From assembly GCA_019695215.1 (NCBI GenBank), contig JAIBAK010000004.1:46063-110062 (forward strand): a stretch of 64,000 nucleotides of DNA, written 5' to 3'. Of the stretch, positions 18,101 to 26,724 are shown piece after piece. The stretch is from Bacteroidia bacterium. Lineage in GTDB: Bacteria > Bacteroidota > Bacteroidia > UKL13-3. Numbering within the stretch: the first letter of the stretch is position 1; every line of letters starts with the position of its first letter. The translations under genes were made by a program, and so were the position numbers. Below the pieces are notes generated by a model. The model was not told the origin of the DNA. It was given only the letters and a program-made list of their open reading frames with translations, and did no database searches.

Positions 18101-21100
18101 GGGTAAATACATCGGTAACTCCGGTTGCATCGTCTGCTGGCATTTGCGCAGGAGTAACTGCATCGGTAAATGTGAGCAGCACCATTGGTTCGCTTACCGT
18201 TAAAGGATGGATTTTCCGCGACAACAACGGTATTTGGATGCCGGGACAAACTACTACCTCCACCACCTTTAACCAAACCACTTACACCGGAATTGCGTCC
18301 AATATTAACCGGGAGTACCGCGTTTTGGTAACACGTGGCACCGGCTGCGGAATTGATACTTCGACCGGAGTAACGGTGGTTATTAATAAACAAACAAATG
18401 GTTATTTTACTAATGCTCCTACACCATCGGTAAGCAGTGTTTGTGCTACTGCATCATCGAGTAGTGCCAGCATTTCGCTTCCGTCCGGATACACCCCGCT
18501 TCGCTGGCAAAGCAAAGACAACAGCGGAACCTGGGATGAGTTCCCGTACTCAACGGCTACTACTTTCCTTAATGATTATAATATTAATGTCTCATCTGCG
18601 GTTAGTCGTCAATACCGCGTTATAGCCAGCAGCAGTACCAACTGCAGTATAGACACATCGGCAACTGCCGCCATTACCATTAACCCGCTTGCCGGAGGAA
18701 CCATTAATACGGTTACACCAACTATTACTTCCACTACCGTTTGTTACGGACAAAATGCTACTGTGAGTGTAAGCCTTCCCTCAGGCTACACGATGGTGAA
18801 GTGGATTTATTCAGACAATAACGGGCCGTTAAAAGATTTCTATACCTCGGCAACCGGCACATCATTTACCGATAATAATACGCAGGTGCAAACTACAGTG
18901 GCCAGAACCTATTATGCCATTATACAAAGCAGCACCAATTGCCGCAGAGACACTTCACTTGGACTTGGTGTTACCATTATGCCCTGGAGCATCAACACCG
19001 GAGCGCTTACCTCGGTTACCCCAACATCAAATCCAACAGGTGGAATTTGCTCCGGAAACAGTGTTTCATTAAACGTTAATCCCGGGGCAAACAACTCTGT
19101 TTATAAATGGATTTATACCCAATACCCAACTGGTTCGTTCAGCGGGCCAACTTACGATATATTAAACAGCGCAAGTACATCGGTAACACACAGCAATACG
19201 TATATCAGTTCGGCAGCAACGCGGCTTTACCGTGCAGTAGTAAGAAACAATGCAGCCTGCCGATTAGATACCACCAACTCGGTTTGGGTTAATATCAATC
19301 TTCAGTCATTTGGAACCGATACTACCTTGGTTATTTCGGCTGTTGATACCGTTTGCTCTTCTGCTTCGCTCAATTTATCTATATCCACCACGGGCAGTAT
19401 TATCAAATGGCTTTACCGCGATAATAACGGACCTTTAAACATTATTCCTTCGAGTGCAGGAGTAAATTCTTTAACCGATAATAACACTACTGTGAGCACC
19501 GGAGTAAACAGAAAATATTATGTTTTGGTTTTCAAAAACGCAAGTTGCTCCACCGACACCTCAAAAGTAAAAGCTGTTTACCTCAAAGCAAGAGCAGCCG
19601 GAAACAGCACCACCAAAGCCGTTATTTCGGTTGATACCGTGTGTATCGGAACTTCTTCGGTAAGTATGAGTATTTCGGCATCCAACGTGCTTAAATGGAT
19701 ATACCGCGATAACTTCAGCGGCAGCTGGAATATTATTCCGTCAAGTGCTTCAAGTTTTGTTTCACATAATATCAGCAACGTAACAAGTATCACCAGCCGC
19801 GAATACCGTGCTATTTTCTTAACCACCTCGTGCAGCGAAGACACTTCTGTTTCGGATACCGTTGTTATAAAAACCCTTTCTTACGGCAACTTTACCGGAC
19901 TCACCCCAACCAGTGGAAACAATGTGAGCTGTAACGGAAACAGCGCAACCATCAGTGTAGTTCCGGGCAGCGGAAACTCCGTAATAAAATGGATTTACAG
20001 AGACAACAACACGGGCACGTGGCTCGACTTTTCAACCACTACCAGTACTTCCATCGTTGATTACAACACCTATGTAACCACCCCACAAACACGTGTGTAC
20101 CGCGTAATCATTCGCAGAGCGTGCAGCAACGACACCACTGACGGATACACCCTGTCTCTGTTGCCAAGAGGAAAAGGAAACGACAATACCCTAACCCCTT
20201 CGGTAAACAACAGTACTGTTTGTACCGGAAGTTCGGTAACAGCATCTCTTACTCCCGGAAGCGGTAAAACCATTACCATGTGGTTATACCGGAACGGAAC
20301 CAGCGGTGCCTGGAGCATACTCAGCTATACTTCTTCCACCAGTGTAACGGATAACTATACCGTAATTGCATCAACCACTACCCGCCAGTATTGTGCGATA
20401 GTTTATAACACTACTTTGTGCAGCGATGATACCACCAATAGTGTAAGTGTAACAATTAATCCGGTAACGTTAGGTACTACCAACATTAATCCTACGGTGA
20501 CTAATTCTACTGTATGCGTTGGTAATTTTGCTTCGGTAAGCATCAATCCCGGTACAGGTGCATCGGTGGTAGGCTGGTTGTACAATGTAAACGGAGGAGC
20601 TTGGATACCTTTTGGCTATACCACAAGCACCAGCATCAACGATTACAACACCAATTTCGGCAGCACCACTACTAAAGCCTACCGCGCGTTAATTTATACC
20701 ACTTCCCCTTGTCATATTGATACATCTAACTCGGTAAGTGTAACTATTACCCCGCGCACTTTTGGAAACGACAACAGCTTTACCTTTACAGCACCAAGCC
20801 CCGTTTGCTCGGGTAGCAGCGCAAGTGTAAGCATCAGCGCCATCGGGTCGGGCAACAGCATTCAACGGTGGCTGTACAGAGATAACAGTACCGGAACGTG
20901 GAATTCCATTTATTCAACTTCAACAGCAATTTCTGATAATAACACTTATGTATCATCGGTAACCACGCGCACCTACCGTGCATTAATTGTGAAAGGAAAC
21001 GCCTGCACTATTGATACATCTAACAGTGTAACTGTTACCATCAATCCGGTGGGAGCAGGAAACGACAACGCCATTACACCAACCGGAACCAACTCGTATT

Positions 21101-23553
21101 GCACCGGTGCAGCAGTAAGTGTATCTGTTAATCCGGGGAGCGGCAACAGCGTTTATGGCTGGATTTACCGGCTGAACAATACAGGAGCATGGCAAACATA
21201 TATTTCATACAACACCACTTCGTTTGTTGATTACAACACTTCTGTTTCGTCAACCACTGTTAAATCATATCGCGCCCTTGTTTATAAACCGGGTGTGTGC
21301 CGCATTGATACTTCGGCTGAAGCTACTGCTACCATTAACCCGCGTACCTATGGAAACCTGGGCACCGCACCTACAGCATCGAGCACCAATGTGTGTTCGG
21401 GTTCTTCGGTTACCATCAGTATTTCAACCAGCGGAACAGTGAACTACTGGCTTTATAAAGACAATAGCGGAAGCTGGACAACTTACAACTATCCGTACAC
21501 AAGTTTCAATGATTACAACACCAATGTAGGAAGCAGCACCACTCGTCAATACCGCGCTGTTATCAGTTCATCAACCGGATGTACTATTGACACCTCTGCT
21601 ACATTAAGTATTACTATCAGTCCGCGTACGTATGGAAACAGCAGCACCACCCCAACCGTAAACAACAGCACTGTTTGCTCGGGAACACAAGTGGTGGCTC
21701 AGGTTGCCATTGGCGGTGGAAGTTCAGTAATAAAATGGATGTACCGTGATAACAATACCGGTGCCTGGCTTGACGGGTCGTACAGCAGTTCGACCACGTA
21801 TTACGATTACAACACAACCGTTGCCGGCAGCATAACCAGAGGTTACCGCGCTTTAATTTTAAGCGGAACCGGATGCAGCATTGATACCACCAATGCAGTA
21901 AACGTAACCATTAACCCTATTGGAAAAGGAAACTCAACCAGTACCCCTGCAGCAGCCAACTCAACGGTGTGTGCGGGCAATACAGTAAGCGTTAGTCTTA
22001 CCACAGGCAATGTGATGCAATGGCTGTATCGTGACGGAAGTTCAGGTTCGTGGACTTCTTTAGGTACATCAGGATCTACCATGTATGATTATAATACCAA
22101 TGTGGGCAGCAACACGGTGCGTAATTACCGCGCCATTGTGTATAATACTGCAGCATGCAGCTACGATACAACTAATGCCGTAACCGTTAACATTAACCTG
22201 CTCACCTCCGGAAACAGCACTCAATCTCCGATTGTATCCAACAGCATGATTTGCTCAGGAAACCTGTCTTCTGTTTCATTAAGCCCTGTTAACGGATATG
22301 TACAAAACTGGCTGTACCGCGATGGAGGAACCGGAGCATGGACGGTGCTCACCAATTATGCAGCCAACAGCTACAATGATTATAACACCACCGTAACCTC
22401 ACAGGTGAGCCGCGAATACCGCGCTATTATCCGCAACCAAAGCGCGTGCAGTCTTGATACATCGGTTGCCACCACGGTTGTTATTAAACCCCTTGGAAAA
22501 GGCAGCGACCTTAGTTTCAAACCTCAGGTATCGCAAAGCATGATTTGCTCGGGAACGGGAATTACGCTTTCGTTTACAGGCAACCCTACCGTACAGGTGT
22601 GGATGTATCGCGACTCGGTAATAGACAACTGGAATCAGTTAAGCAGCGGAAACTTCTATACTCATTACGGCACATTTACTTCTACGGTAAAACACCGTAC
22701 CTATGTGGCACTGGTTTATAATACCGCTACCTGCTCTATAGACACTACCGATATCGTATCGGTAACCATCAACCCCAATACTACCGGCAACGTAAGTATT
22801 GTTCCGGTTACGGCTAATTCAGCCATTTGCAGCGGCAACTTTACTTCAGCAAAAATTGCAGGTTATATCGGACAAATTCAGTACTGGATTTTCCGTGACA
22901 ACAACGGACCGTGGAATATTTACAATTCAACTTCCGACAGCATTACGCAATCGAATACTGCCACTACCGTAACCGCACTCACCAGCCGCCAGTACCGCGC
23001 CATTATTTACACCGGATGTAATACCGACTCTACCCAGGCGCTTTCGGTTTCTATAGATATAGCTCCTGCCATACCAACGGTAACAAAAACATCGGCAGAT
23101 ACGTTGGTATGCTCTGCCGCAAGCGGTGTAACTTACAAATGGATTCGCAACGGAGTAGATATTCCGGGAGCAACTTCACAAAAGTATAAACCAACACAAA
23201 GCGGAAGCTATGTAGTTGAAATTTCAAATGCCAATGGCTGTAAAATTGCCTCGGTACCGTTTAACTTTATTCCTGCCTCATCGGGAGCGTCTCTCTATAC
23301 AAAAATAGCAGCCGAAGTATATCCGAACCCAACCGGAAACGGAGAAGCAACCGTGCTTATTAACGGAGTAAATGCCGAAACGGTGACCTTCTCCGTGATG
23401 AATGCTATGGGACAGGTGGTAGTTGAAAAGCAACAAACCCATCTTACCAACTCCCGGTTTACCGTTCATTTGGAAAACATGGCGCAGGGCCTGTATTTTA
23501 TTCTGATTGAAACCGAAGGAAAAACAAGCACCTTGCCGCTAATGCGTAAGTAA
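15109..23553 (+). CDS. Giant secreted protein of 27 Ig-like repeats with T9SS type A sorting domain
   Basis: The ATG at 15109 starts a clean signal peptide (MKQTITFFYALLALALGMVV, cut after SQAQ); the ORF upstream is random. I count 27 consecutive repeats of about 93-100 residues. Each has a VCSG-like Cys near its start, a WLYRDN..G.W core, a DYNT..V..TTR.YRA strand and a second Cys in C..DTS, then a linker such as INPRTYGN. The paired Cys suggest one disulfide per repeat, as in bacterial Ig-like adhesins. Repeat 27 is followed by one different Ig-like unit (about residues 2640-2710) and a type A T9SS domain (EVYPNPTGNGEATV to the end). The likely role is cell-surface or matrix adhesion; the ligand is unknown. 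It lies directly behind the LytTR operon. Confidence 0.93.
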   Translation: MKQTITFFYALLALALGMVVNPAISQAQCGIASQIKPVVSASTVCSGNSVTMTVFGLPVSTWIYRDNAGSWQNMFTGSTTTYTHYSTSVSTTTTREYRAVVSAAGCTSDTTLAASVTLVPATYGNSSLIPATSTNTVCSGSNIMFSVRNDLQVSGWYYRDNGVGSFNYFGGSNQFSTSFSAGTTTNREIKVLTRQPNSCQIDSSQSITITVQPRAGVINPAIGISTSTPMVCSGSSVSLQLNSYSSGSINWLYRNSGTTSWTYFSASANATDNNTTVTSNTTREYRVVLQSTTGCTYDSSSIITALINAPVSGNLRSLKPATTTPVICSGSSSSVSVSSGYSGSVIRWLYRDNNIGSWNIFSSTSTSISQSINVTSVTTRAYRILLRNAALCRQDTSEEITVLVNPFTYGNTTNVSPLVQHQTICSGYNAQLSVPSGVNVQNWLYRTNGGTWQYFSSGQTVYDYNTTVTASTNRDYVVLVRDNSLCRIDTSSVASITIKPTVYGSLPYQVTPNVTTPVVCYGNTSQVGFTLNGNYQILKWIYKDNAGTWTDNSSTGSTLYDYNTSVSTNTNRTYRAIIRNNEICIADSTQPATVAINTRAYGNLTSVAPTAGATSVCSGTSVSLSTTLPANYTSVQAWYRRDSTTGFWTNFGSGTSVNDNGTTITASVNREYRSLFYSSTQCRFDTSAATYVSINLRTRTANNSVAPQLSTTGLVCSGKNISSYINLPSGTSVQKWIYRDGNTGTWLDVSGSSASTSYTDTKTGVLVNTQRFYRVIFSNNNTCSIDTSASLGVSIQAVSGGTTSSYVPTASASSICSGTSVFINASSGVNSTDALRWTYKDNSGQWLDANSGSNSFSDPSSNTLTSSNILRSYRLIHYRSGACVIDTTSSVSVNINSRTSGTKMVAPSVSPTTACATASISIVVSVASGEQVQKYIYRDNAGAWRDMMYTSSSNVTDQNTNVSVNTTRDYRVIFYNSNNCSYDTSLAATVTISPMQNGVNTSVTPVASSAGICAGVTASVNVSSTIGSLTVKGWIFRDNNGIWMPGQTTTSTTFNQTTYTGIASNINREYRVLVTRGTGCGIDTSTGVTVVINKQTNGYFTNAPTPSVSSVCATASSSSASISLPSGYTPLRWQSKDNSGTWDEFPYSTATTFLNDYNINVSSAVSRQYRVIASSSTNCSIDTSATAAITINPLAGGTINTVTPTITSTTVCYGQNATVSVSLPSGYTMVKWIYSDNNGPLKDFYTSATGTSFTDNNTQVQTTVARTYYAIIQSSTNCRRDTSLGLGVTIMPWSINTGALTSVTPTSNPTGGICSGNSVSLNVNPGANNSVYKWIYTQYPTGSFSGPTYDILNSASTSVTHSNTYISSAATRLYRAVVRNNAACRLDTTNSVWVNINLQSFGTDTTLVISAVDTVCSSASLNLSISTTGSIIKWLYRDNNGPLNIIPSSAGVNSLTDNNTTVSTGVNRKYYVLVFKNASCSTDTSKVKAVYLKARAAGNSTTKAVISVDTVCIGTSSVSMSISASNVLKWIYRDNFSGSWNIIPSSASSFVSHNISNVTSITSREYRAIFLTTSCSEDTSVSDTVVIKTLSYGNFTGLTPTSGNNVSCNGNSATISVVPGSGNSVIKWIYRDNNTGTWLDFSTTTSTSIVDYNTYVTTPQTRVYRVIIRRACSNDTTDGYTLSLLPRGKGNDNTLTPSVNNSTVCTGSSVTASLTPGSGKTITMWLYRNGTSGAWSILSYTSSTSVTDNYTVIASTTTRQYCAIVYNTTLCSDDTTNSVSVTINPVTLGTTNINPTVTNSTVCVGNFASVSINPGTGASVVGWLYNVNGGAWIPFGYTTSTSINDYNTNFGSTTTKAYRALIYTTSPCHIDTSNSVSVTITPRTFGNDNSFTFTAPSPVCSGSSASVSISAIGSGNSIQRWLYRDNSTGTWNSIYSTSTAISDNNTYVSSVTTRTYRALIVKGNACTIDTSNSVTVTINPVGAGNDNAITPTGTNSYCTGAAVSVSVNPGSGNSVYGWIYRLNNTGAWQTYISYNTTSFVDYNTSVSSTTVKSYRALVYKPGVCRIDTSAEATATINPRTYGNLGTAPTASSTNVCSGSSVTISISTSGTVNYWLYKDNSGSWTTYNYPYTSFNDYNTNVGSSTTRQYRAVISSSTGCTIDTSATLSITISPRTYGNSSTTPTVNNSTVCSGTQVVAQVAIGGGSSVIKWMYRDNNTGAWLDGSYSSSTTYYDYNTTVAGSITRGYRALILSGTGCSIDTTNAVNVTINPIGKGNSTSTPAAANSTVCAGNTVSVSLTTGNVMQWLYRDGSSGSWTSLGTSGSTMYDYNTNVGSNTVRNYRAIVYNTAACSYDTTNAVTVNINLLTSGNSTQSPIVSNSMICSGNLSSVSLSPVNGYVQNWLYRDGGTGAWTVLTNYAANSYNDYNTTVTSQVSREYRAIIRNQSACSLDTSVATTVVIKPLGKGSDLSFKPQVSQSMICSGTGITLSFTGNPTVQVWMYRDSVIDNWNQLSSGNFYTHYGTFTSTVKHRTYVALVYNTATCSIDTTDIVSVTINPNTTGNVSIVPVTANSAICSGNFTSAKIAGYIGQIQYWIFRDNNGPWNIYNSTSDSITQSNTATTVTALTSRQYRAIIYTGCNTDSTQALSVSIDIAPAIPTVTKTSADTLVCSAASGVTYKWIRNGVDIPGATSQKYKPTQSGSYVVEISNANGCKIASVPFNFIPASSGASLYTKIAAEVYPNPTGNGEATVLINGVNAETVTFSVMNAMGQVVVEKQQTHLTNSRFTVHLENMAQGLYFILIETEGKTSTLPLMRK
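15240..23030 (+). repeat. 27 tandem coding repeats, about 290 bp each
   Basis: The repeats lie within the giant secreted protein gene and are diverged at the DNA level while keeping the two Cys, the Trp-x-Tyr-Arg-Asp-Asn core and the Asp-Thr motif. The first VCSG motif is near 15240 and the last near 22825, giving a mean spacing of about 292 nt. Because neighbouring units differ clearly, recent tandem duplication is not evident. Confidence 0.85.
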
Positions 23554-23583
23554 AACAACCCGACCCAACCAAAAACCCTTATA

Positions 23584-23618
23584 GCCCGTTCCGCCTTCAA
23601 TGGCGGGCGGGCTTTTTT
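23584..23618 (+). terminator. Rho-independent terminator after the giant gene
   Basis: A GC-rich stem (GCCCG..CCGCC pairing with GGCGG..GGGC, 23584-23612) is followed by six T residues. It ends the transcript of the repeat protein 30 nt after its stop. Confidence 0.8.
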
Positions 23619-23699
23619 CTTTCACCTGAACCTGATTTTTATCAGAGAACTTTCCTGATTTATTTCACAGCTTTGAAACAAAATATAAATTCTTTTATC

Positions 23700-24104
23700 A
23701 TGCAACTAATCCCTTACTTAACGTTTAACGGCAATTGCGAAGAAGCCCTTCATTTTTATGAATCTGTTTTTAACGGAGAAATTACTTCGGTCAACCGGTA
23801 TGAGGGCGCGCCTATGCCCATGCCTCCCGGTTATGAAAATAAAATTCTGCATGCCTCTCTTCAGTTTGAAGGCAACACCATTATGCTGTGCGATGCCATG
23901 CCTGGATCGGAATACATCCCCGGAAATAACTACTCCCTCTCGGTAAATATTCCGCAGGTAATAACCATGGATGCTCTATTTGATAAACTGGCACAGGGCG
24001 GCACCATTACCATGCCTTTGCAGGACACTTTTTGGGGAGCCCGCTTTGGAATGATTAAAGATAAATTCGGGATGAACTGGATGTTTAACTGCGACCTGAA
24101 CTAA
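23700..24104 (+). CDS. VOC-family (PhnB/glyoxalase-like) protein
   Basis: The 134 residues form the paired beta-alpha-beta-beta-beta modules of the vicinal oxygen chelate fold. The opening LIPYLTFNGNCEEALHFYESVF is typical of PhnB/3-demethylubiquinone methyltransferase-like proteins, and the ending DTFWGARFGMIKDKFGMNWMFN is the usual C-terminal signature. Members are often small-molecule binding or resistance-like proteins, mostly without known substrate. The start is the ATG at 23700; an upstream in-frame TTG at 23673 would add nine unrelated residues. It converges with the receiver gene at 24126. Confidence 0.87.
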   Translation: MQLIPYLTFNGNCEEALHFYESVFNGEITSVNRYEGAPMPMPPGYENKILHASLQFEGNTIMLCDAMPGSEYIPGNNYSLSVNIPQVITMDALFDKLAQGGTITMPLQDTFWGARFGMIKDKFGMNWMFNCDLN

Positions 24105-24125
24105 ACGGATAACGCCTAAGTACTA

Positions 24126-24521
24126 CTAAGCGGCAACTATGCGGTTAATGGCTTCTTTGGTAAGCGGCTTGGACACAAAATCAACTACGTTGGGGTTGGC
24201 TTCTGCCCTCTTTATATCGCGAACATCAATAGAGGAAGACAAAATATAAATTAAAAACCCGGGAAGCAATTCGGGGTGATTTTTTTCCAACTCCTCCAAA
24301 AACTCCCACTCGGTTAATATGGGCATATTTATGTCTAACAGCATATACGTTTTTGCAGGTTTGTCAGTACTGAAATTAGTTTTTATGTACTCAAGGGCCT
24401 CAACGGGTTTTTCAAAACTAATTAAATGGGCATCTTTTACCACGTTTTTAATTGCCGCTTTGCAAATAAAATTATTCATGGCATCGTCATCAATAATCAT
24501 AAAAGAACAAAAAGTATTCAT
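24126..24521 (-). CDS. Single-domain response regulator
   Basis: This 131-residue receiver domain has Asp11-Asp13 at the acidic pocket (MIIDDDAMN), the phospho-acceptor Asp63 in LLDINMPILTEWEFL, a Ser-rich switch strand (YILSSSID) and Lys in VSKPLTKE. The composition is typical of the stand-alone receivers that are common in Bacteroidota and often placed far from their kinase. No kinase gene is adjacent; the nearest is the TPR kinase at 9839. Function beyond phospho-acceptance is unknown. Confidence 0.88.
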   Translation of the reverse strand: MNTFCSFMIIDDDAMNNFICKAAIKNVVKDAHLISFEKPVEALEYIKTNFSTDKPAKTYMLLDINMPILTEWEFLEELEKNHPELLPGFLIYILSSSIDVRDIKRAEANPNVVDFVSKPLTKEAINRIVAA

Positions 24522-24617
24522 AAGGGGTGCTTTATTTAGGTAGTGTAAAGGTAGTAAAGATTTAATGACTCCGGTGGCGACATGGAAAATTTTTATAGCT
24601 GCCCCTGCAACTCACGG

Positions 24618-25043
24618 TTATTTAATCGATTTAAAAAAAGCAGGTGCCGGAGTAAACTGCATAGTACCATTGGCTAAATTTTCAAACACCTCTTTGGCCG
24701 GCTCCGATAAAAACACCTGCTTTCCGGCATAAACCCATATTTTAAATCCGGATGCATCGAGTTTGTTTATGGCTTTTGCCTCTAACTGAGTGTTTATTTT
24801 TAAGTCATTAAAATTACTCCACTCTATTTGTCTCAGGGGTTCGTGTATCACCGCAGGTTTCCAGCTAACCTGCTCTTTCATTTGGCTTAGTACCGGCTCA
24901 AATAGTTTATCTAATAAAATATAGCTGGGACTTGTGAGCAAAGGGGCGGCCGCATCAAAACGGGTTACCCTGAATTCGGTTTCGTTGATGCGCCACAGCG
25001 CGAGTTTGCTTGCCGCTTTGGGTTGAATATGCCAGATGCTCAT
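24618..25043 (-). CDS. Hypothetical protein
   Basis: This 141-residue soluble protein begins MSIWHIQPKAASKLALWRIN and has no signal peptide, membrane segment, metal motif or recognised fold. The N-terminal half contains WRINETE and a PLLTSPSYILLD segment; the C-terminal part is amphipathic. It lies 62 nt downstream of asnS in the same direction and may be read from the same mRNA. Coding style (codon use and lack of overlap with other frames) supports it being real. I do not recognise it. Confidence 0.6.
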   Translation of the reverse strand: MSIWHIQPKAASKLALWRINETEFRVTRFDAAAPLLTSPSYILLDKLFEPVLSQMKEQVSWKPAVIHEPLRQIEWSNFNDLKINTQLEAKAINKLDASGFKIWVYAGKQVFLSEPAKEVFENLANGTMQFTPAPAFFKSIK

Positions 25044-25105
25044 GCGTGATATTTACAAAGTCCTATAGTCGCGAAAATTGAATACACCGATATAATTAAC
25101 TGTTC

Positions 25106-26620
25106 CTACGGCAGTAACCTTCCCATCATTCTCGGGAACGGAATGCTTTCGCGTACGTGAGGTAATTTGCATATCCAGGTTACTAAGCGCTCTAATCCCA
25201 AACCAAAGCCGGCATGAGGCACCGAGCCGTATTTGCGCAAATCTAAATACCATTCAAAAGCCTCCATGGGTAATTCGTGCTCGGTAATTTTTTCGCGCAG
25301 CATTTGCTCGTTGGTTTCACGCTCTCCACCGCCTACAATTTCTCCATAACCTTCGGGTGCCAGCACATCTACTCCGCGGGCAAAACGATTGTCGTCAGGA
25401 TCACGTTTCAAATAAAAAGCCTTTACGGCATGCGGCCAGTTGTACACCATAATAGGTACATCAAACAGGCGGGTAATTACGGTTTCGTCACTGCCGCCCA
25501 AATCATTTCCGTAAGTAAAGTTGCGGGCACTGTTCAGCCATTGCGGAATATTGCGCGCCTGCTCTTCCAAATCGGCCAGCTCCTGTTTGAGTTTATCAAT
25601 TTTTGACTGATTAAACCCTATTTCACCCTTTTTCATTCCGGGCGTTTTTATTTTTTCTTCGCGCTCGGCTATTTCTTTTTTGGTTGCTTCAATAGCTGCA
25701 AGCACCGAGGCCAGTTCGGTTTCTAATTCCTTAATAGAGTTTTTGCCGTTTACGTCCTGTTCGCCCTTAATAATGCGCACCGCCTCATCGTAGGTAAGGC
25801 GCGGAAAAGGTTTGGTAATATTTTCGAGCACAGCGGTATCGCGGCCAATAATGGTAAGTTCGTTTTTGCAGTCGCGCAGCACATCGCTCACCACCCTGCG
25901 CAAAAACGCCTCTATCAAATCCATATTGTCAAAAATATCAAAGAAGGCCATTTCGGGCTCAATCATCCAAAACTCGGTAAGGTGCCTGCGTGTTTTCGAT
26001 TTCTCGGCTCTGAACGTAGGGCCAAACGTATAAATTCTTCCCATTGCCATAGCCATGGCTTCTCCGTACAGCTGTCCGCTTTGCGAGAGGTAGGCTGTTT
26101 CGTCAAAATAATTTGTTTCAAACAGGTTGGTGGTGCCTTCGCAGGCATTTCCGGTAAAAATGGGTGCATCCATCTCCACAAATTCGTTCTCCTGAAAAAA
26201 CTGGTGTATGGAATAAATAATACGGTTACGAATTTTCATAATGGCCCACTGCCTCGAAGAGCGCAACCACAGGTGGCGGTTGTCGGTTAAAAAATCAACC
26301 CCGTGCTCTTTTTTGGCTATCGGATATTCTTCGGCTATCTGGTAAATTTCCAGTTCGCTCACATGCACTTCATAGCCTCCCAGCTGGCGCTCGTCTTTTA
26401 CCACTTTGCCTTTCAGCGAGAAAGAGCTTTCTAACTTTAATTTTCCGGCTTTTTCAAACACCTCAGCAGCCACTTTGGTGGCGTCAACTATACACTGACA
26501 AAATCCTGTACCATCGCGCAATATCACAAACTCAAGCCCTTTGCTGCTGCGCCTGTTAGAAGCCCAACCCCTGAGGGTTACTTCCTGTCCTTCGTATTTT
26601 GATAAATCTTTAATATACAT
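25106..26620 (-). CDS. asnS: Asparaginyl-tRNA synthetase
   Basis: This class II synthetase charges tRNA-Asn with asparagine. An OB-fold anticodon-binding domain (residues 1-110, LRGWASNRRSSKGLEFVILRDGTG) precedes the catalytic core. Motif 2 is FRAEKSKTRRHLTEFWMIEPE, and motif 3 is GFGLGLERLVTWI near the C-terminus. At 504 residues it is longer than the usual 460-480. The excess is a charged helical insertion at about residues 290-350, rich in Glu/Lys/Leu heptads, just before the conserved GSDETVITRLFDVP segment. This coiled-coil-like insert is discussed as a finding. The gene is divergent from rpoN. Confidence 0.95.
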   Translation of the reverse strand: MYIKDLSKYEGQEVTLRGWASNRRSSKGLEFVILRDGTGFCQCIVDATKVAAEVFEKAGKLKLESSFSLKGKVVKDERQLGGYEVHVSELEIYQIAEEYPIAKKEHGVDFLTDNRHLWLRSSRQWAIMKIRNRIIYSIHQFFQENEFVEMDAPIFTGNACEGTTNLFETNYFDETAYLSQSGQLYGEAMAMAMGRIYTFGPTFRAEKSKTRRHLTEFWMIEPEMAFFDIFDNMDLIEAFLRRVVSDVLRDCKNELTIIGRDTAVLENITKPFPRLTYDEAVRIIKGEQDVNGKNSIKELETELASVLAAIEATKKEIAEREEKIKTPGMKKGEIGFNQSKIDKLKQELADLEEQARNIPQWLNSARNFTYGNDLGGSDETVITRLFDVPIMVYNWPHAVKAFYLKRDPDDNRFARGVDVLAPEGYGEIVGGGERETNEQMLREKITEHELPMEAFEWYLDLRKYGSVPHAGFGLGLERLVTWICKLPHVRESIPFPRMMGRLLP

Positions 26621-26624
26621 TGTG

Positions 26625-26632
26625 TAACTTTG
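26625..26632 (+). promoter_or_regulatory. -7 element (TAACTTTG) likely serving rpoN
   Basis: This is an exact TAnnTTTG match with a TTTG at 26598-26601 as a possible -33 element, 23 nt upstream. It lies 92 nt before the rpoN start, in the spacer and first codons of the divergent asnS gene. Confidence 0.4.
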
Positions 26633-26724
26633 TTTCGGTTTTAAACGGCTTGCAAAAATAAGGCTTTCCCCCTATTTAAGTAAGGGTTAAAACAAATGGA
26701 ACATTATTTGACTGACCAGGCATC

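Noticed and set aside
17863..18393. Antisense gene of 176 codons inside the giant repeat gene
   Set aside because: It is a shadow of the Ser/Thr/Asn-rich repeats; composition is Arg/Asn/Gly-rich noise and no start signal is present.
15240..23030. CRISPR-like or minisatellite array
   Set aside because: The 290-bp periodicity is protein repeats in one open frame; units diverge in DNA, there are no short identical repeats with unique spacers, and no cas genes lie nearby.
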